Shown in pieces: positions 31,914 through 41,974 of a stretch of 64,000 nucleotides of DNA. The stretch comes from Rhodospirillaceae bacterium (GTDB lineage Bacteria; Pseudomonadota; Alphaproteobacteria; Bin65), in assembly GCA_028819475.1 (NCBI GenBank), contig JAPPLJ010000005.1:1-64000 (forward strand). The letters are read 5' to 3'. The notes under the pieces were generated by a model. It had not been told where the DNA came from, searched no databases, and saw nothing but the letters and a program-made list of their open reading frames with translations. The position numbers and the translations under genes were made by a program. The stretch's first letter is position 1, and the number at the start of each line of letters is the position of its first letter.

Positions 31914-32981
31914 TTGACTAGCCATTCCGCCGCCGATACCGCCGCCGATTCAGTTGCGATGGCGCCGGCCGACAACACCGCAAATCTTGTGACCGGCGAA
32001 GCGCCTGACAAGGCCGTGGCCGAACTGGAACAGCTGGGCGAAACGCTCACCCGGGTCCGCGACGGCATCGAACGCATAATTTTCGGCCAGCGGGACGTGG
32101 TCGAACAGACGCTGGTGACGCTGCTGTCCGGCGGACACGTCCTGCTCATCGGCGTGCCGGGCCTGGCCAAGACCAAGCTGGTCGAGACCCTGTCGACCGT
32201 GCTGGGCCTCGAGACCAACCGCATCCAGTGTACGCCCGACCTGATGCCGGCCGATATCCTGGGTTCCGAAGTGCTGGAAGAGCAGGAAGGCGGCCGGCGC
32301 GCGTTCCGGTTCATCGAAGGGCCGGTTTTCTGCCAGCTGCTGATGGCCGACGAAATCAACCGGGCGAGCCCGCGGACCCAGTCGGCGCTTTTGCAGGCGA
32401 TGCAGGAGCACCGGGTTTCGATCGCCGGGAAATACCACGCCCTGCCCGAGCCGTTCCACGTCCTCGCCACCCAGAACCCGCTGGAACAGGAAGGCACCTA
32501 TCCGCTGCCGGAGGCGCAGCTCGACCGTTTCCTGCTGCAGGTCGATGTCGGCTATCCGGAGCTGGCGTCCGAACGGCAGATGCTCCTGGCGACGACCGGC
32601 GTGACCGAGGAAAAGCCCGTCCCGGTCATCGCGCCGGAAGCGTTGCGCAAGGCCCAGCGCCTGATCCGCCAGATTCCGGTCGGCGAAAGCGTGCTCGAGG
32701 CGATCCTGAGCCTGACGCGCCGGGGCCGGCCGGAATCGACCGATCTCGACGCCGTGACGGAGCATGTCGCCTGGGCGCCCGGCCCGCGCGCCAGCCAGGC
32801 GCTGATGCTGGCCTGCCGCGCCCGCGCCGTCATGCACGGACGGCTGGCGCCGTCGGTCGACGATGTCGTCGCGCTCGCCCCGCCGGTGCTGCGGCACCGC
32901 ATGGCGCTCAATTTCGCGGCGCGGGCCGACGGAATCACGGTCGAACACGTGATCGGGCAGATGTGCGATCCCCTGCGTTAG
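31914..32981 (+). CDS. MoxR-family AAA+ ATPase
   Basis: A 355-residue AAA+ chaperone-like ATPase. Walker A GVPGLAKTKLVE, Walker B LLMADEINRASPRTQSALLQ, sensor 1 ATQNPLEQEGTYPLPEAQ and a C-terminal lid are all present. The TTG at 31914 is preferred because GGAG lies 7 nt upstream; the ATG at 31959 has no Shine-Dalgarno. It heads an operon with DUF58 and VWA-like membrane proteins, the usual partners MoxR proteins help assemble. Confidence 0.92.
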   Translation: MTSHSAADTAADSVAMAPADNTANLVTGEAPDKAVAELEQLGETLTRVRDGIERIIFGQRDVVEQTLVTLLSGGHVLLIGVPGLAKTKLVETLSTVLGLETNRIQCTPDLMPADILGSEVLEEQEGGRRAFRFIEGPVFCQLLMADEINRASPRTQSALLQAMQEHRVSIAGKYHALPEPFHVLATQNPLEQEGTYPLPEAQLDRFLLQVDVGYPELASERQMLLATTGVTEEKPVPVIAPEALRKAQRLIRQIPVGESVLEAILSLTRRGRPESTDLDAVTEHVAWAPGPRASQALMLACRARAVMHGRLAPSVDDVVALAPPVLRHRMALNFAARADGITVEHVIGQMCDPLR

Positions 32982-32996
32982 CCGCAGACCGGACCG

Positions 32997-33884
32997 ATGG
33001 CAGGCCCCGCTCCCCGATTTGCCGTCCGGCGCCAGGCCGAGACCAGCGCGAGCCGGCTGCCGCCGCTGCTGATGGCGGCGCACCGCGTCGCCGCTACCGT
33101 CGACCAGGGCGTCCACGGCCGCAGGCGGGTCGGGCTGGGCGAAACTTTCTGGCAGTTCCGGCGTTACGAGACCGGCGATTCCGTGCGCAGCATCGACTGG
33201 CGCCAGTCGGCCAAATCGGACCGTCTCTACGTCCGCGAGACCGAATGGGCGGCGGCGCAGAGCGTCTGGCTGTGGCGCGACGCCTCCGCGTCGATGCGCT
33301 GGTCCTCGGCGCGCGGCCTGCCGGAAAAGCGCGACCGGGCGGACCTGATGCTTCTGGCGCTGGCGTCCCTGCTCACCCGGGCCGGCGAACGGATCGGCCT
33401 GCTCGGCATCGACGAACGCCCGTCCGCCAGCAGCGTTGCGCTGGACCGCATGGCGTTCAACCTGCTCGGCGACGCACTGGAGCGGCAGTCGCTGGATCTG
33501 CCGCACTTCGAAAACCTGCCGCGCTACAGCCATCTGGTCCTGTTCGGCGACTTCCTGAGCCCGCTGGAAGACATCGACCGGCGGTTGCGCCAGTTCGCCG
33601 GCAACCGGATCGGCGGGCACGTCGTGCAGGTGCTCGACCCGGCGGAGGCCGACCTGCCGTTCGGCGGCCGGACGCGCTTCGAAGGTCTGGAGGACGAGGG
33701 CCGCATCCTGATCAAGCGCGTCGAGAACGTCCGCAGCGAGTATATCGACCGGATGACCGAGCATCAGGCCGGCCTGCGCGACATCGCCCGCAGCATCGGC
33801 TGGTCCTTCACCGTCCACATGACCGACCGGGCGCCGGAGCGTACGCTGCTGGCGCTCTATGTGCGCATGGCGGCCGCCGAATGA
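32997..33884 (+). CDS. DUF58 protein
   Basis: A 295-residue soluble protein with the DUF58 core: GLGETFWQFRRYETGDSVRS, then IDWRQSAKSDRLYVRETEWA, and a VWA-like fold (LWRDASASMRWSS) lacking a complete MIDAS. It starts 15 nt after the MoxR stop. DUF58 proteins act with MoxR ATPases, probably at the membrane. Confidence 0.9.
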   Translation: MAGPAPRFAVRRQAETSASRLPPLLMAAHRVAATVDQGVHGRRRVGLGETFWQFRRYETGDSVRSIDWRQSAKSDRLYVRETEWAAAQSVWLWRDASASMRWSSARGLPEKRDRADLMLLALASLLTRAGERIGLLGIDERPSASSVALDRMAFNLLGDALERQSLDLPHFENLPRYSHLVLFGDFLSPLEDIDRRLRQFAGNRIGGHVVQVLDPAEADLPFGGRTRFEGLEDEGRILIKRVENVRSEYIDRMTEHQAGLRDIARSIGWSFTVHMTDRAPERTLLALYVRMAAAE

Positions 33885-33918
33885 CGGGGGCCGGAATGAG
33901 TGGGCCGGAGAACCGGAC

Positions 33919-36639
33919 ATGCTGACGCTCGGGGCCTTCGCCTTCGCGGCGCCCTGGGTGCTGGCGGCGGCGGCCGGACTGCCGATCCTGTGGTGGCTGC
34001 TGCGCGTGACGCCGCCGGCGCCGAAACTGGTGCGCTTCCCGGCGATCCGCCTGCTCCTGCGCCTCCGGGAGAAGGAAGATACACCGGCGCGCACGCCCTG
34101 GTGGCTCCTTCTGCTGCGCATTCTGGTCGTGCTGCTGCTCATCGTCGGCCTCGCCCATCCGCTGATGAATCCGCAGAAGGGGTTCGAGCAGGACGGCCCG
34201 CTGGTCATCGCGATCGACAACGGCTGGAGCGCGGCGCCGAACTGGCAGGCCCGCCGGAACAGGGTTGCGGAACTGCTGGACAGCGCGGCCCGCCAGGACC
34301 GGAAGGTCGTTCTGGTCGCGACGGCGCGGCGGATGCCGGACGAAACCGTGCGCGCGTCCAACCTGATGCGGCCGGCCGATGCCCGGGCGGTCTTCCAGGC
34401 CATGAGCCCGCAGCCCTGGCCGGCGGATCACGCCGCGGCGGCGCGGGCGCTGGAAGAACTCGCCAAGCGGGTGCGCAATGCCAACGTCGTCTGGCTGACG
34501 GACGGGCTGATGCACCGGGATGCGGAGGCCTTCGCCGCTGCGCTGAAGACGATCGGGCGCGTCGAGGCGCTGAGCGACGGCGCGAGCGACCTGCCGCTCC
34601 TGCTTCACCCGGCGCGCCTCGTGGGCACCCGGATCGTCCTGGCCCTGGAACGCGCAGCCGCCGGCCGGCCGGCCGGCTACGACCTTTCGCTGACCGACGA
34701 CAACGGCCGCGGCATCGGCCGGCGGACCGTGACGTTTGAAGCCCGCGAAACAAAGGTCGAGGTTGCGCTCTCGCTGCCGTCCGAACTGCGCAACCGGCTG
34801 GCGCGGGTCTCGGTCGAGCGGCATCGCAGCGCAGGCGCGACCCTGCTGCTCGACGAACGCCTGCGGCGCCGGCCGGTCGGCCTGATCGCGCCGGCGCGGC
34901 TCAACGACAGCCAGCCGCTGATGTCGGACCTGTATTACATCGAGCGGGCGCTTTCGCCGTTCAGCGAAATCCGCAAGGGTCCGGTCTCCCAGCTGCTCCA
35001 GCGGCCGCTCTCGGTCATCGTCCTGCACGACCGGGCGACCCTGACCCGGCAGGCGCGCACCCGGCTCGCCGGCTGGATCGAGGCCGGCGGCCTGCTGGTC
35101 CGCTTTGCCGGCCCCGCCCTGGCCCGGAATCCGGACGCGCTGGTCCCGGTGCGCCTGCGCGGCGGCAACCGGTCGTTCGGCGGCGCCATGACCTGGGCGC
35201 AGCCGCTCGGCCTGTCGCCCTTCGGTGCCGAGAGCCCGTTTGCCGGCCTGGCGATTCCCGGCGACGCCACCGTGAAGCGGCAGGTGCTCGCCGAACCCGG
35301 TATCGACCTCGAGCGCAAGACCTGGGCGCGGCTTCGCGACGGCACGCCCCTGGTCACCGCGGAGCCGCGCGGCAAGGGCCTGCTGGTGCTGTTCCACACG
35401 ATGGCCAACCCCGGCTGGTCGAGCCTGCCGCTGTCCGGCCTCTTCGTCGAAATGCTGCGGCGGACGGTGGCGCTGGGCCGCGGCGTCGCCGAAGCCGGAA
35501 CCCACCGGGCGACGCTGGCGCCCTTCCGGGTGCTGGACGGGTTCGGCCGTCTCGGCGAACCGCAGGAGTGGGTCCGGCCGCTCGAGACGGCGCAACTGCA
35601 CCGGGCGGTTGTCGGGCCGGCGCATCCGCCGGGCCTCTACGGCGCCCCGGCCAACCGGCGGAGCCTCAACCTGTCGTCCGCGGTGCGGGGGCTGGAGCCG
35701 CTGGCAGCGCTTCCGGCGGGCATTACGCGACTGGCGTATGAGAAAGCGCGCGAGATCGATCTGCGGCCGTGGCTCCTTGTGGCGGCGCTCGCGCTGTTCC
35801 TGCTCGATCTGGCGATCGCTTTCCTGATGCGCGGGCTCGTGCCGCGCCGCGCCGCAGCGGCAGCGGCCGCCCTGTTGTTGCTCGCCGTGCCCGCCGGCGC
35901 CCTGCTGGCGCCGCAGCAAGCGCTGGCCCAGGCCGCGGATCCGGAAGAAGAAGCGATCCGCGCGACCCGCGAAATCGTCTTCGCCTATGTCAGGACCGGA
36001 GACCGGGAGGCCGATCTGGTCAGCCGCCGCGGCCTGATCGGGCTGGGAAACATTCTGGCGTCCCGCACGTCCGTGGAGCCCGGCCCGCCGCACGCCGTGG
36101 ACGTGAACGTGGATACGCTCGCCTTCTATCCGCTGCTCTACTGGCCGGTCACGACAGGCCAGGCCGCGCCGGGCCGGAAAGGCAACGCCCGCGTCCACAC
36201 CTTCCTCGTGAACGGCGGGATGATCGTTTTCGACATCCGGATCCGCAACGGATTTCAGAGCGACGCCCTGAGCAAGCTGGTCGCCGGCCTGAAAATTCCC
36301 GCCTTGCAGCGCACGCCGCCCGACCATGTGCTGACGCGGTCCTACTATCTGCTGCAGCGCTTCCCGGGCCGGCGGACGGGCGCGCCGGTCTGGGTCGCAC
36401 AGCGGGACCAGACGGCGAAGGACGGCGTCTCGCCGGTGATCGTCGGCGCCAACGACTGGGCGACCGCATGGGCGGTCGACCGTGCCGGGCGGCCGATGTT
36501 TCCGGTGCATCCCGGCGGCGAATATCAGCGCGAACTGGCCTACCGGGTCGGCGTCAACATCGTGATGCATGCCCTGACCGGCAACTACAAGTCGGACCAG
36601 GTGCACATCCCGACGATCCTCCGCCGGCTCGGCCAATGA
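33919..36639 (+). CDS. BatA-like / DUF4159 membrane protein
   Basis: A 906-residue protein. The N-terminus (MLTLGAFAFAAPWVLAAAAG) is the aerotolerance-regulator BatA-like membrane domain with two helices, followed by a VWA-like region (VIAIDNGWSAAPNWQARR), a glutamine-amidotransferase-like middle domain, two further helices near 620-690, and a C-terminal DUF4159 domain (ATREIVFAYVRTGDREADLV) placed in the periplasm. The ATG at 33919 has GGAG upstream. Middle gene of the MoxR operon; role unknown, possibly envelope stress. Confidence 0.87.
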   Translation: MLTLGAFAFAAPWVLAAAAGLPILWWLLRVTPPAPKLVRFPAIRLLLRLREKEDTPARTPWWLLLLRILVVLLLIVGLAHPLMNPQKGFEQDGPLVIAIDNGWSAAPNWQARRNRVAELLDSAARQDRKVVLVATARRMPDETVRASNLMRPADARAVFQAMSPQPWPADHAAAARALEELAKRVRNANVVWLTDGLMHRDAEAFAAALKTIGRVEALSDGASDLPLLLHPARLVGTRIVLALERAAAGRPAGYDLSLTDDNGRGIGRRTVTFEARETKVEVALSLPSELRNRLARVSVERHRSAGATLLLDERLRRRPVGLIAPARLNDSQPLMSDLYYIERALSPFSEIRKGPVSQLLQRPLSVIVLHDRATLTRQARTRLAGWIEAGGLLVRFAGPALARNPDALVPVRLRGGNRSFGGAMTWAQPLGLSPFGAESPFAGLAIPGDATVKRQVLAEPGIDLERKTWARLRDGTPLVTAEPRGKGLLVLFHTMANPGWSSLPLSGLFVEMLRRTVALGRGVAEAGTHRATLAPFRVLDGFGRLGEPQEWVRPLETAQLHRAVVGPAHPPGLYGAPANRRSLNLSSAVRGLEPLAALPAGITRLAYEKAREIDLRPWLLVAALALFLLDLAIAFLMRGLVPRRAAAAAAALLLLAVPAGALLAPQQALAQAADPEEEAIRATREIVFAYVRTGDREADLVSRRGLIGLGNILASRTSVEPGPPHAVDVNVDTLAFYPLLYWPVTTGQAAPGRKGNARVHTFLVNGGMIVFDIRIRNGFQSDALSKLVAGLKIPALQRTPPDHVLTRSYYLLQRFPGRRTGAPVWVAQRDQTAKDGVSPVIVGANDWATAWAVDRAGRPMFPVHPGGEYQRELAYRVGVNIVMHALTGNYKSDQVHIPTILRRLGQ

Positions 36640-36652
36640 TCCGGGCGCAGAA

Positions 36653-38755
36653 ATGATCGGCGCCGGAACCAGCATCGCCTTTGCGCCGCTGGTGCCCTGG
36701 TGGCTGCTGGCGGCGCTCGCCGGCGCCGCCGCCGCCCTGCTTCTGTTCGGGATTTACAGGAGAGCGCGGGGAATTCTGTACCGGGCCCTGGCGGCGGCCC
36801 TGATCTGGGCGATTCTGGCGAATCCTTCGCTGGTCGACGAAATGCGCGAACCGCTCCCGGATATCGCGGTGGTCGTCGTGGACGAATCGCCCAGCCAGCG
36901 CCTCGAACCGCGCCTCCAACTGAACGCGCAAGCCCTGGCGGCGGTCCGGGAGCAACTGCGCGGGCTGGACAATCTGGAGGTCAGGACCGTCCGGGTCGGG
37001 CTCGACCGCAGGGACGACGGCACCCTGCTGTTCGGGCCGCTCGAGCGCGCGCTCGCCGAAGTGCCGCGCAAGCGCCTGGCCGGCATCGTCGCGATTACCG
37101 ACGGACAGATCCACGACGCGCCCGACGCCGGCAGCAACCCCAGCGGCGGGACCAGCGGCGGGCCCGGCGGCGGGCCGGTCCATTTCCTCCTGACCGGCAG
37201 GAAGAACGAGCGCGACCGGAGACTGGTCGTCGAATCGGCGCCGTCCTACGGCCTGCTCGGCAAACCGCTGACCATGACGATCCGGCTGGACGACAATGCG
37301 GCCCAACCCGGCGGGAACGCCGTTATCCGGATCAAGCGCGATGCCAGGCCATGGCGGCAGATCACCGTCGAGCCGAACGTCAGCGTGCCCGTGGAAATCC
37401 TGCTCGACCACCGCGGCCAGACCTTTTTCGAGCTGGAAGTGGGCCCCGGCCGCAGCGAACTGACCATGGAGAACAACCGCAAGGTCGTGACGATCAACGG
37501 CATCCGCGACCGGTTGCGCGTCTTGCTGATATCGGGCGAACCGCACCCGGGCCAGCGCGCCTGGCGCAACATCCTGAAATCGGATCCGGGCGTCGACCTG
37601 GTCCATTTCACGATCCTGCGCCCGCCGGAAAAGCGGGACATGACCCCGGTGAACGAGCTTGCGCTGATTTCGTTTCCGGTGCGCGAACTGTTCCAGGAAA
37701 AGCTCGACCAGTTTCACCTGATCATCTTCGATCGCTACCGCAGGCGCGGCGTCATCCGCGCCCATTTCCTGCAGAATATCGCCGATTACGTCAGGCAGGG
37801 CGGCGCGCTGATGGTGGCCGCCGGGCCGGCCTATGCCGGGCCGCTCAGCCTGGCGCACACGGCGATCGGCCCGTTGCTGCCGGGCCGGCCGACCGGGGAA
37901 GTCTACCGGCGCGGCTTTCGCGCCAAGCGGACGGACCAGGGCAAACGCCATCCGGTGACGTCCCGGCTGTCGGGCGCCGGCGTCGGCCCCGAGCCCTGGG
38001 GCCGCTGGTTCCGCCAGATCGACGCAGACGGGCAGCGCGGCCATATCCTGTTGAGCGGACTCGACGACCGGCCGCTGCTTATTCTCGACCGGGCCGGCAA
38101 GGGGCGCGTGGCCCAGCTGCTGTCGGACCAGGCCTGGCTGTGGGACCGCGGCTTCGAAGGCGGCGGCCCGCAGTCGGAGATGCTGCGCCGCGTTTCCCAC
38201 TGGCTGATGAAAGAGCCTGAACTGGAGGAGGAATATCTCCTCGCCCGGATCCGCGAACGCCGCCTCGAAGTGCTGCGCCGCAGCCTGAAGCCGGTCAACC
38301 GGGCGGCGCGGGTCACGACGCCCGGCGGCCGGACCCTTTCGGCGCGGCTGAAGGACCGCGGCGACGGCACGGCGACCGGCTCGATCCCGGTCGAGACGCC
38401 CGGCCTGTACCGGGTTGCCGACGGCAAGCTCAACACGATGGTCGCCATCGGCTCGCTCAATCCGCGCGAGATGTCGGACGTCCGCACGTCCGACCGCCAC
38501 GCGCGCCGCACCGTCCTGGCGCGCGGCGGCAGCATCGTCTGGCTTGCGGAAACCGGCGTGCCGGACATCCGCCGCGTGGCGCCGAAGCGGCGCGTCAGCG
38601 GCGCGGGCGGCGTTTCCGGGCGCTGGATCGGCCTGCGGCGGAACGACGACTATGTCGTCACCGGCATCCGCGAGATCCCGCTGCTGGCCGGTTTCCTCGC
38701 CCTCCTGCTGGCCCTGCTGCCGATGCTGTTCGGCTGGCGGCGGGAAAGCCAGTAG
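36653..38755 (+). CDS. VWA/GATase1-like membrane protein
   Basis: A 700-residue protein with two N-terminal helices (WWLLAALAGAAAALLLFGIY; GILYRALAAALIWAILANPS), a VWA-like domain (IAVVVVDESPSQRLEPRLQL, IVAITDGQIHDAPDAGSN), an immunoglobulin-like stretch, a class I glutamine-amidotransferase-like domain (LRVLLISGEPHPGQRAWRNI, near 290) and a C-terminal helix. Last gene of the MoxR-DUF58-DUF4159 operon, 13 nt after its neighbour. Function unknown. Confidence 0.85.
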   Translation: MIGAGTSIAFAPLVPWWLLAALAGAAAALLLFGIYRRARGILYRALAAALIWAILANPSLVDEMREPLPDIAVVVVDESPSQRLEPRLQLNAQALAAVREQLRGLDNLEVRTVRVGLDRRDDGTLLFGPLERALAEVPRKRLAGIVAITDGQIHDAPDAGSNPSGGTSGGPGGGPVHFLLTGRKNERDRRLVVESAPSYGLLGKPLTMTIRLDDNAAQPGGNAVIRIKRDARPWRQITVEPNVSVPVEILLDHRGQTFFELEVGPGRSELTMENNRKVVTINGIRDRLRVLLISGEPHPGQRAWRNILKSDPGVDLVHFTILRPPEKRDMTPVNELALISFPVRELFQEKLDQFHLIIFDRYRRRGVIRAHFLQNIADYVRQGGALMVAAGPAYAGPLSLAHTAIGPLLPGRPTGEVYRRGFRAKRTDQGKRHPVTSRLSGAGVGPEPWGRWFRQIDADGQRGHILLSGLDDRPLLILDRAGKGRVAQLLSDQAWLWDRGFEGGGPQSEMLRRVSHWLMKEPELEEEYLLARIRERRLEVLRRSLKPVNRAARVTTPGGRTLSARLKDRGDGTATGSIPVETPGLYRVADGKLNTMVAIGSLNPREMSDVRTSDRHARRTVLARGGSIVWLAETGVPDIRRVAPKRRVSGAGGVSGRWIGLRRNDDYVVTGIREIPLLAGFLALLLALLPMLFGWRRESQ

Positions 38756-38870
38756 CGGGCGGAAAGGGAAATCGGCGGCGTTTGAAATCGAGCAGCGTCA
38801 TCCATGGCCGCACACGGCCGCGACTCTCCCGCTAACGTGACGTTATCCGGCGAATTTCAGGGTTTCGCCG

Positions 38871-40370
38871 TCAGATAACCGGTTGCCACTCTTCGCCCCA
38901 GGCGTCCTTCCAGAGCCAGGGGCGGGATGTGTTCGATTTCGGCGCGCCGCCGTTCCAGAGGTCGCGTTCCGGGTCGGCGAACTCGTTGAAGAAGGCGTCG
39001 ATCCTCGCGCCGAGTTCGCGTTCGACCGGACCGTACCCGGCCTGCCCGGCCACATTGTTGCGCTCGTCCGGATCGCCGCTCAAATCGTAGAGTTCGTTCT
39101 CGAGCGGATAGGCCCTGCTGCCGTCGAACCTTTTGAAATACGACCATTCCGGCGTTCGGATGACCCGGGTTTCCTCCTGCTCCAGGAACACCTCGTCGGT
39201 CCAGTCGATGTCCTCTCCCGCCATAACGGGGGCGAAACTGCGCGACGGCACGCCGGCCCTGAACCGGTCCTCCCAAAGCCCGAGCATATCCAGGAGGGTC
39301 GCGAAAACGTCGACGCCGCTGACATGCCGGCCGCTGATGCGCCCGCCCGCGATGCCGGTGCCCCACAGGATCAGCGGGATATTGTAGGCGATCCGGAACC
39401 CGTTCGACGGCCACGTCGCCTGGCCGTGACCCCAGAAACCGTGATGACCCAGGGAGAAGCCGTGATCGGCGGTGAAGATCACCAGGGTGTCGTCGCCGAA
39501 GCCGTTCGCTTCCAGCGCGTCCATGACCCGGCCGACCCGGTCGTCGATCAGCGTGACCTGGGAATAATAATTCCGCAGCGATGTCAGATCGTTCGGAAGC
39601 TGCAGGAGCGAGCTGAAATCCGGCCCCTTTTGCCCCTTGAGCAGATGGGTCGTGGTCAAATTGTAAATCTCTATCGCCTGCTTGCAGAGCCCCTCCCTCG
39701 GAACCGATGTCATGGGCGCGTCCTTGTAAAGCGCCCAAAACTCGTTCTCCGCGGGCCCCTTGATCGACGGCCAGTGGCCGTAAGGGCCGTTGTAGGGCAG
39801 CATCAGAAAGAAGGGCCGGCCGTTCCCGTTCCCGCGGCTCTCGATATAGTCCACGGCCCTGTCGGTAAAGAAATCGACCGAATGTCCATCGAAGATGGCG
39901 GAGCCGCCCTCGCTGCCCGATCCGCCGCCGAACAGCATTTCGTTGCCGTAAAAGCTGAACGTGTGGCCCCGGGCCATTGCGATCCAGTGATCGATTCCGA
40001 TTTGCGGCCTGTCGGGCCTGCCGAGATGATACTTTCCGATCATCGCCGTCGCGTAGCCGGCCTCTTTCAGAATTCCCGGCAAGGTCGGGAATTCCTCGAC
40101 GGCGCTCCAGCCCTCCGGCCAGGTGTGCATCAACCGGTCGTCGAGCCAGGTCGCGACGCCGTGCTGGCACGGCATCCGGCCGGTCCAAAGCGACGCGCGC
40201 GACGGCGAGCACATCGCATTGGGGCAATAGGCGTTGTCGAACCGGAGGCCGTCCGACGCCAGGGCGTCTAGGTTCGGCGTATGCAGTTCATCGTTGCCGT
40301 AGCAGCCAACGGCATCCGCAGGCTGGTTGTCGGTCATGATCAGGACGATGTTCGGGTGTTTCGCGGTCAT
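38871..40370 (-). CDS. Sulfatase family protein
   Basis: A 499-residue arylsulfatase-like enzyme. The formylglycine motif C-x-P-x-R is intact (NAMCSPSRASLWTGR), with the downstream GKYHLGRP (active-site Lys/His) and FTADHGFSLGHHGFW (metal Asp/His) blocks. The N-terminal metal motif reads TDN rather than the common TDD. No signal peptide is evident, so it may be cytoplasmic. It could hydrolyse a sulfate or phosphonate ester; the substrate is unknown. Divergent from the epimerase gene. Confidence 0.9.
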   Translation of the reverse strand: MTAKHPNIVLIMTDNQPADAVGCYGNDELHTPNLDALASDGLRFDNAYCPNAMCSPSRASLWTGRMPCQHGVATWLDDRLMHTWPEGWSAVEEFPTLPGILKEAGYATAMIGKYHLGRPDRPQIGIDHWIAMARGHTFSFYGNEMLFGGGSGSEGGSAIFDGHSVDFFTDRAVDYIESRGNGNGRPFFLMLPYNGPYGHWPSIKGPAENEFWALYKDAPMTSVPREGLCKQAIEIYNLTTTHLLKGQKGPDFSSLLQLPNDLTSLRNYYSQVTLIDDRVGRVMDALEANGFGDDTLVIFTADHGFSLGHHGFWGHGQATWPSNGFRIAYNIPLILWGTGIAGGRISGRHVSGVDVFATLLDMLGLWEDRFRAGVPSRSFAPVMAGEDIDWTDEVFLEQEETRVIRTPEWSYFKRFDGSRAYPLENELYDLSGDPDERNNVAGQAGYGPVERELGARIDAFFNEFADPERDLWNGGAPKSNTSRPWLWKDAWGEEWQPVI

Positions 40371-40610
40371 TCCGGTATTCCGTTCCCGATGTTCCAAACG
40401 GCGGTTCGCAACCCTCCCGGCCCGGGAAGCCCGCACGGCGATCGGGGATTTCTCCGGACAGCATATACATTGCGGCGGTCCGTCTGTCCGCACCCGGTGC
40501 GCGCGGCGGCACTGACGCTCCGGCCGCACCGTGCGGCGCATTTGGCGCTGGCGGGAGGACGGCAGCCGGCTATCCTGCGGCGCGTTTCGGCCTCCGGAAA
40601 CCGCTCCGCC

Positions 40611-41618
40611 ATGACCGTCCTGATTACCGGCGTCGCCGGGTTTATCGGCATGAGTTGCGCCGCCGCCCTATTGGCGCGCGGGGATACGGTCGTCGGGATC
40701 GACAATCTGAACGCCTATTACGATCCCGCGCTGAAGAAGGCCCGGCTGGCCCGGCTGGCGGACCACGACCGGTTCCGGTTCGAGAAGATCGACGTCGCGG
40801 ACGCGGACGCGGTCGCACGGACCGTGAACGGCCTTCCGGACGGTTCCGCCGTCCTGCATCTAGCGGCGCAGGCCGGCGTCCGCTATTCGCTGGAGAACCC
40901 CGGCGCCTACCTGGAAACCAACGTCCGCGGCCAGTTGGCAATCCTGGAGGCGGTCCGCCATCACGGCGGCATCCGGCACCTGACCTATGCCAGCTCGTCC
41001 TCGGTCTACGGCGGCAATACGAAGCTGCCCTTTGCGGCCGGGGACCGGGTCGACCGGCCGATTTCGCTCTATGCCGCGACCAAGCGGTCCGCGGAGTTGA
41101 TGAGTTGGTGCTACGCCCATCTCTACGGCCTGCCGCAGACCGGCCTGCGCTATTTCACCGTGTACGGCCCCTGGGGCCGGCCGGACATGTCGGCGTATAT
41201 TTTCGCCAGGGCGATCCTGATCGGCGAGCCCATCCCGGTCTTCAACCACGGCGACATGCGGCGGGACTTTACCTTCATCGACGATATCGTCGCCGGCACG
41301 CTGGCTGCGCTGGACCGGACGCCCGGGACAGAGGGGGGGACTGAAGACGGGACGGCGGAAAACGGCGCGCCGCCGCACCGGCTCTACAATCTCGGCAACA
41401 ACCGGCCGGAAGCCCTGATGGACTTCATCGGCGAGATCGAGAAGGCGTGCGGCCGCAAGGCGATCCTCGACATGCAACCCATGCAGCCGGGCGACGTGAA
41501 AGAGACCTGCGCCGACATCGACACCAGCATACGGGACCTGGGGTTCAGCCCGAAGACGACCATCGCCGAGGGCATCCCCCGATTCGTCGCCTGGTTCCGG
41601 GATTATCACGGGATCTGA
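40611..41618 (+). CDS. NAD-dependent epimerase, UDP-glucuronate 4-epimerase-like
   Basis: A 335-residue extended short-chain dehydrogenase. GVAGFIG is the NAD motif, YYDPALKKARLARLADHD and GVRYSLENPGAYLETNVRGQ are signatures of the UDP-glucuronate C4-epimerase group, and YAATKRSAELM holds the catalytic Tyr-x3-Lys. It would supply UDP-galacturonate for surface polysaccharide. The ATG at 40611 begins the family sequence. A short low-complexity insert (EGGTEDGTAENG) sits near residue 243. Confidence 0.88.
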   Translation: MTVLITGVAGFIGMSCAAALLARGDTVVGIDNLNAYYDPALKKARLARLADHDRFRFEKIDVADADAVARTVNGLPDGSAVLHLAAQAGVRYSLENPGAYLETNVRGQLAILEAVRHHGGIRHLTYASSSSVYGGNTKLPFAAGDRVDRPISLYAATKRSAELMSWCYAHLYGLPQTGLRYFTVYGPWGRPDMSAYIFARAILIGEPIPVFNHGDMRRDFTFIDDIVAGTLAALDRTPGTEGGTEDGTAENGAPPHRLYNLGNNRPEALMDFIGEIEKACGRKAILDMQPMQPGDVKETCADIDTSIRDLGFSPKTTIAEGIPRFVAWFRDYHGI

Positions 41619-41648
41619 GGCCAGGGAGCGGATGAAGCGGATGACGCC

Positions 41649-41795
41649 ATGACGAAGCTGAGCGACCTCAAAAAGCGCTTTATGGAGGATCCTGAATTCC
41701 GGGAGGAATACGCGCGGGCCGATGACGAGTTCGCGCTGATCGAGGCGCTGGTTCGCGCCCACGCGGCGGCGAAGCCAACGCAGGCGGACAACTGA
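41649..41795 (+). pseudogene. Truncated XRE/HigA-type antitoxin fragment
   Basis: A 48-codon frame (MTKLSDLKKRFMEDPEF..., ...AAAKPTQADN) that matches the N-terminal ~48 residues of HigA-type XRE antitoxins, which continue from TQAE into the helix-turn-helix. Here the frame stops right after TQA, and no toxin gene lies upstream, where the epimerase ends 30 nt away. A remnant of a HigBA-like locus. Confidence 0.65.
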
Positions 41796-41974
41796 ATCGG
41801 CCCGAATAGCGGCGCAAAACCGCCCGAAGGCACACGGCCGACGGCCGTAGCGGGACCGGCGCGAGCCCGCCGCGACCCACGGTTGCGGACATCGCCGCGG
41901 CCTTCGCGCCGCACGCTCCCCGCTCGCAGCAATCCGGGGGTTGCCGCACCGGCGGCGGCCCCCATTTTTCCGGC

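Noticed and set aside
31950..36675. Long minus-strand open frames opposite the MoxR operon
   Set aside because: Same GC-driven antisense effect; no family similarity, no ribosome binding sites, and the plus strand has four recognisable genes.
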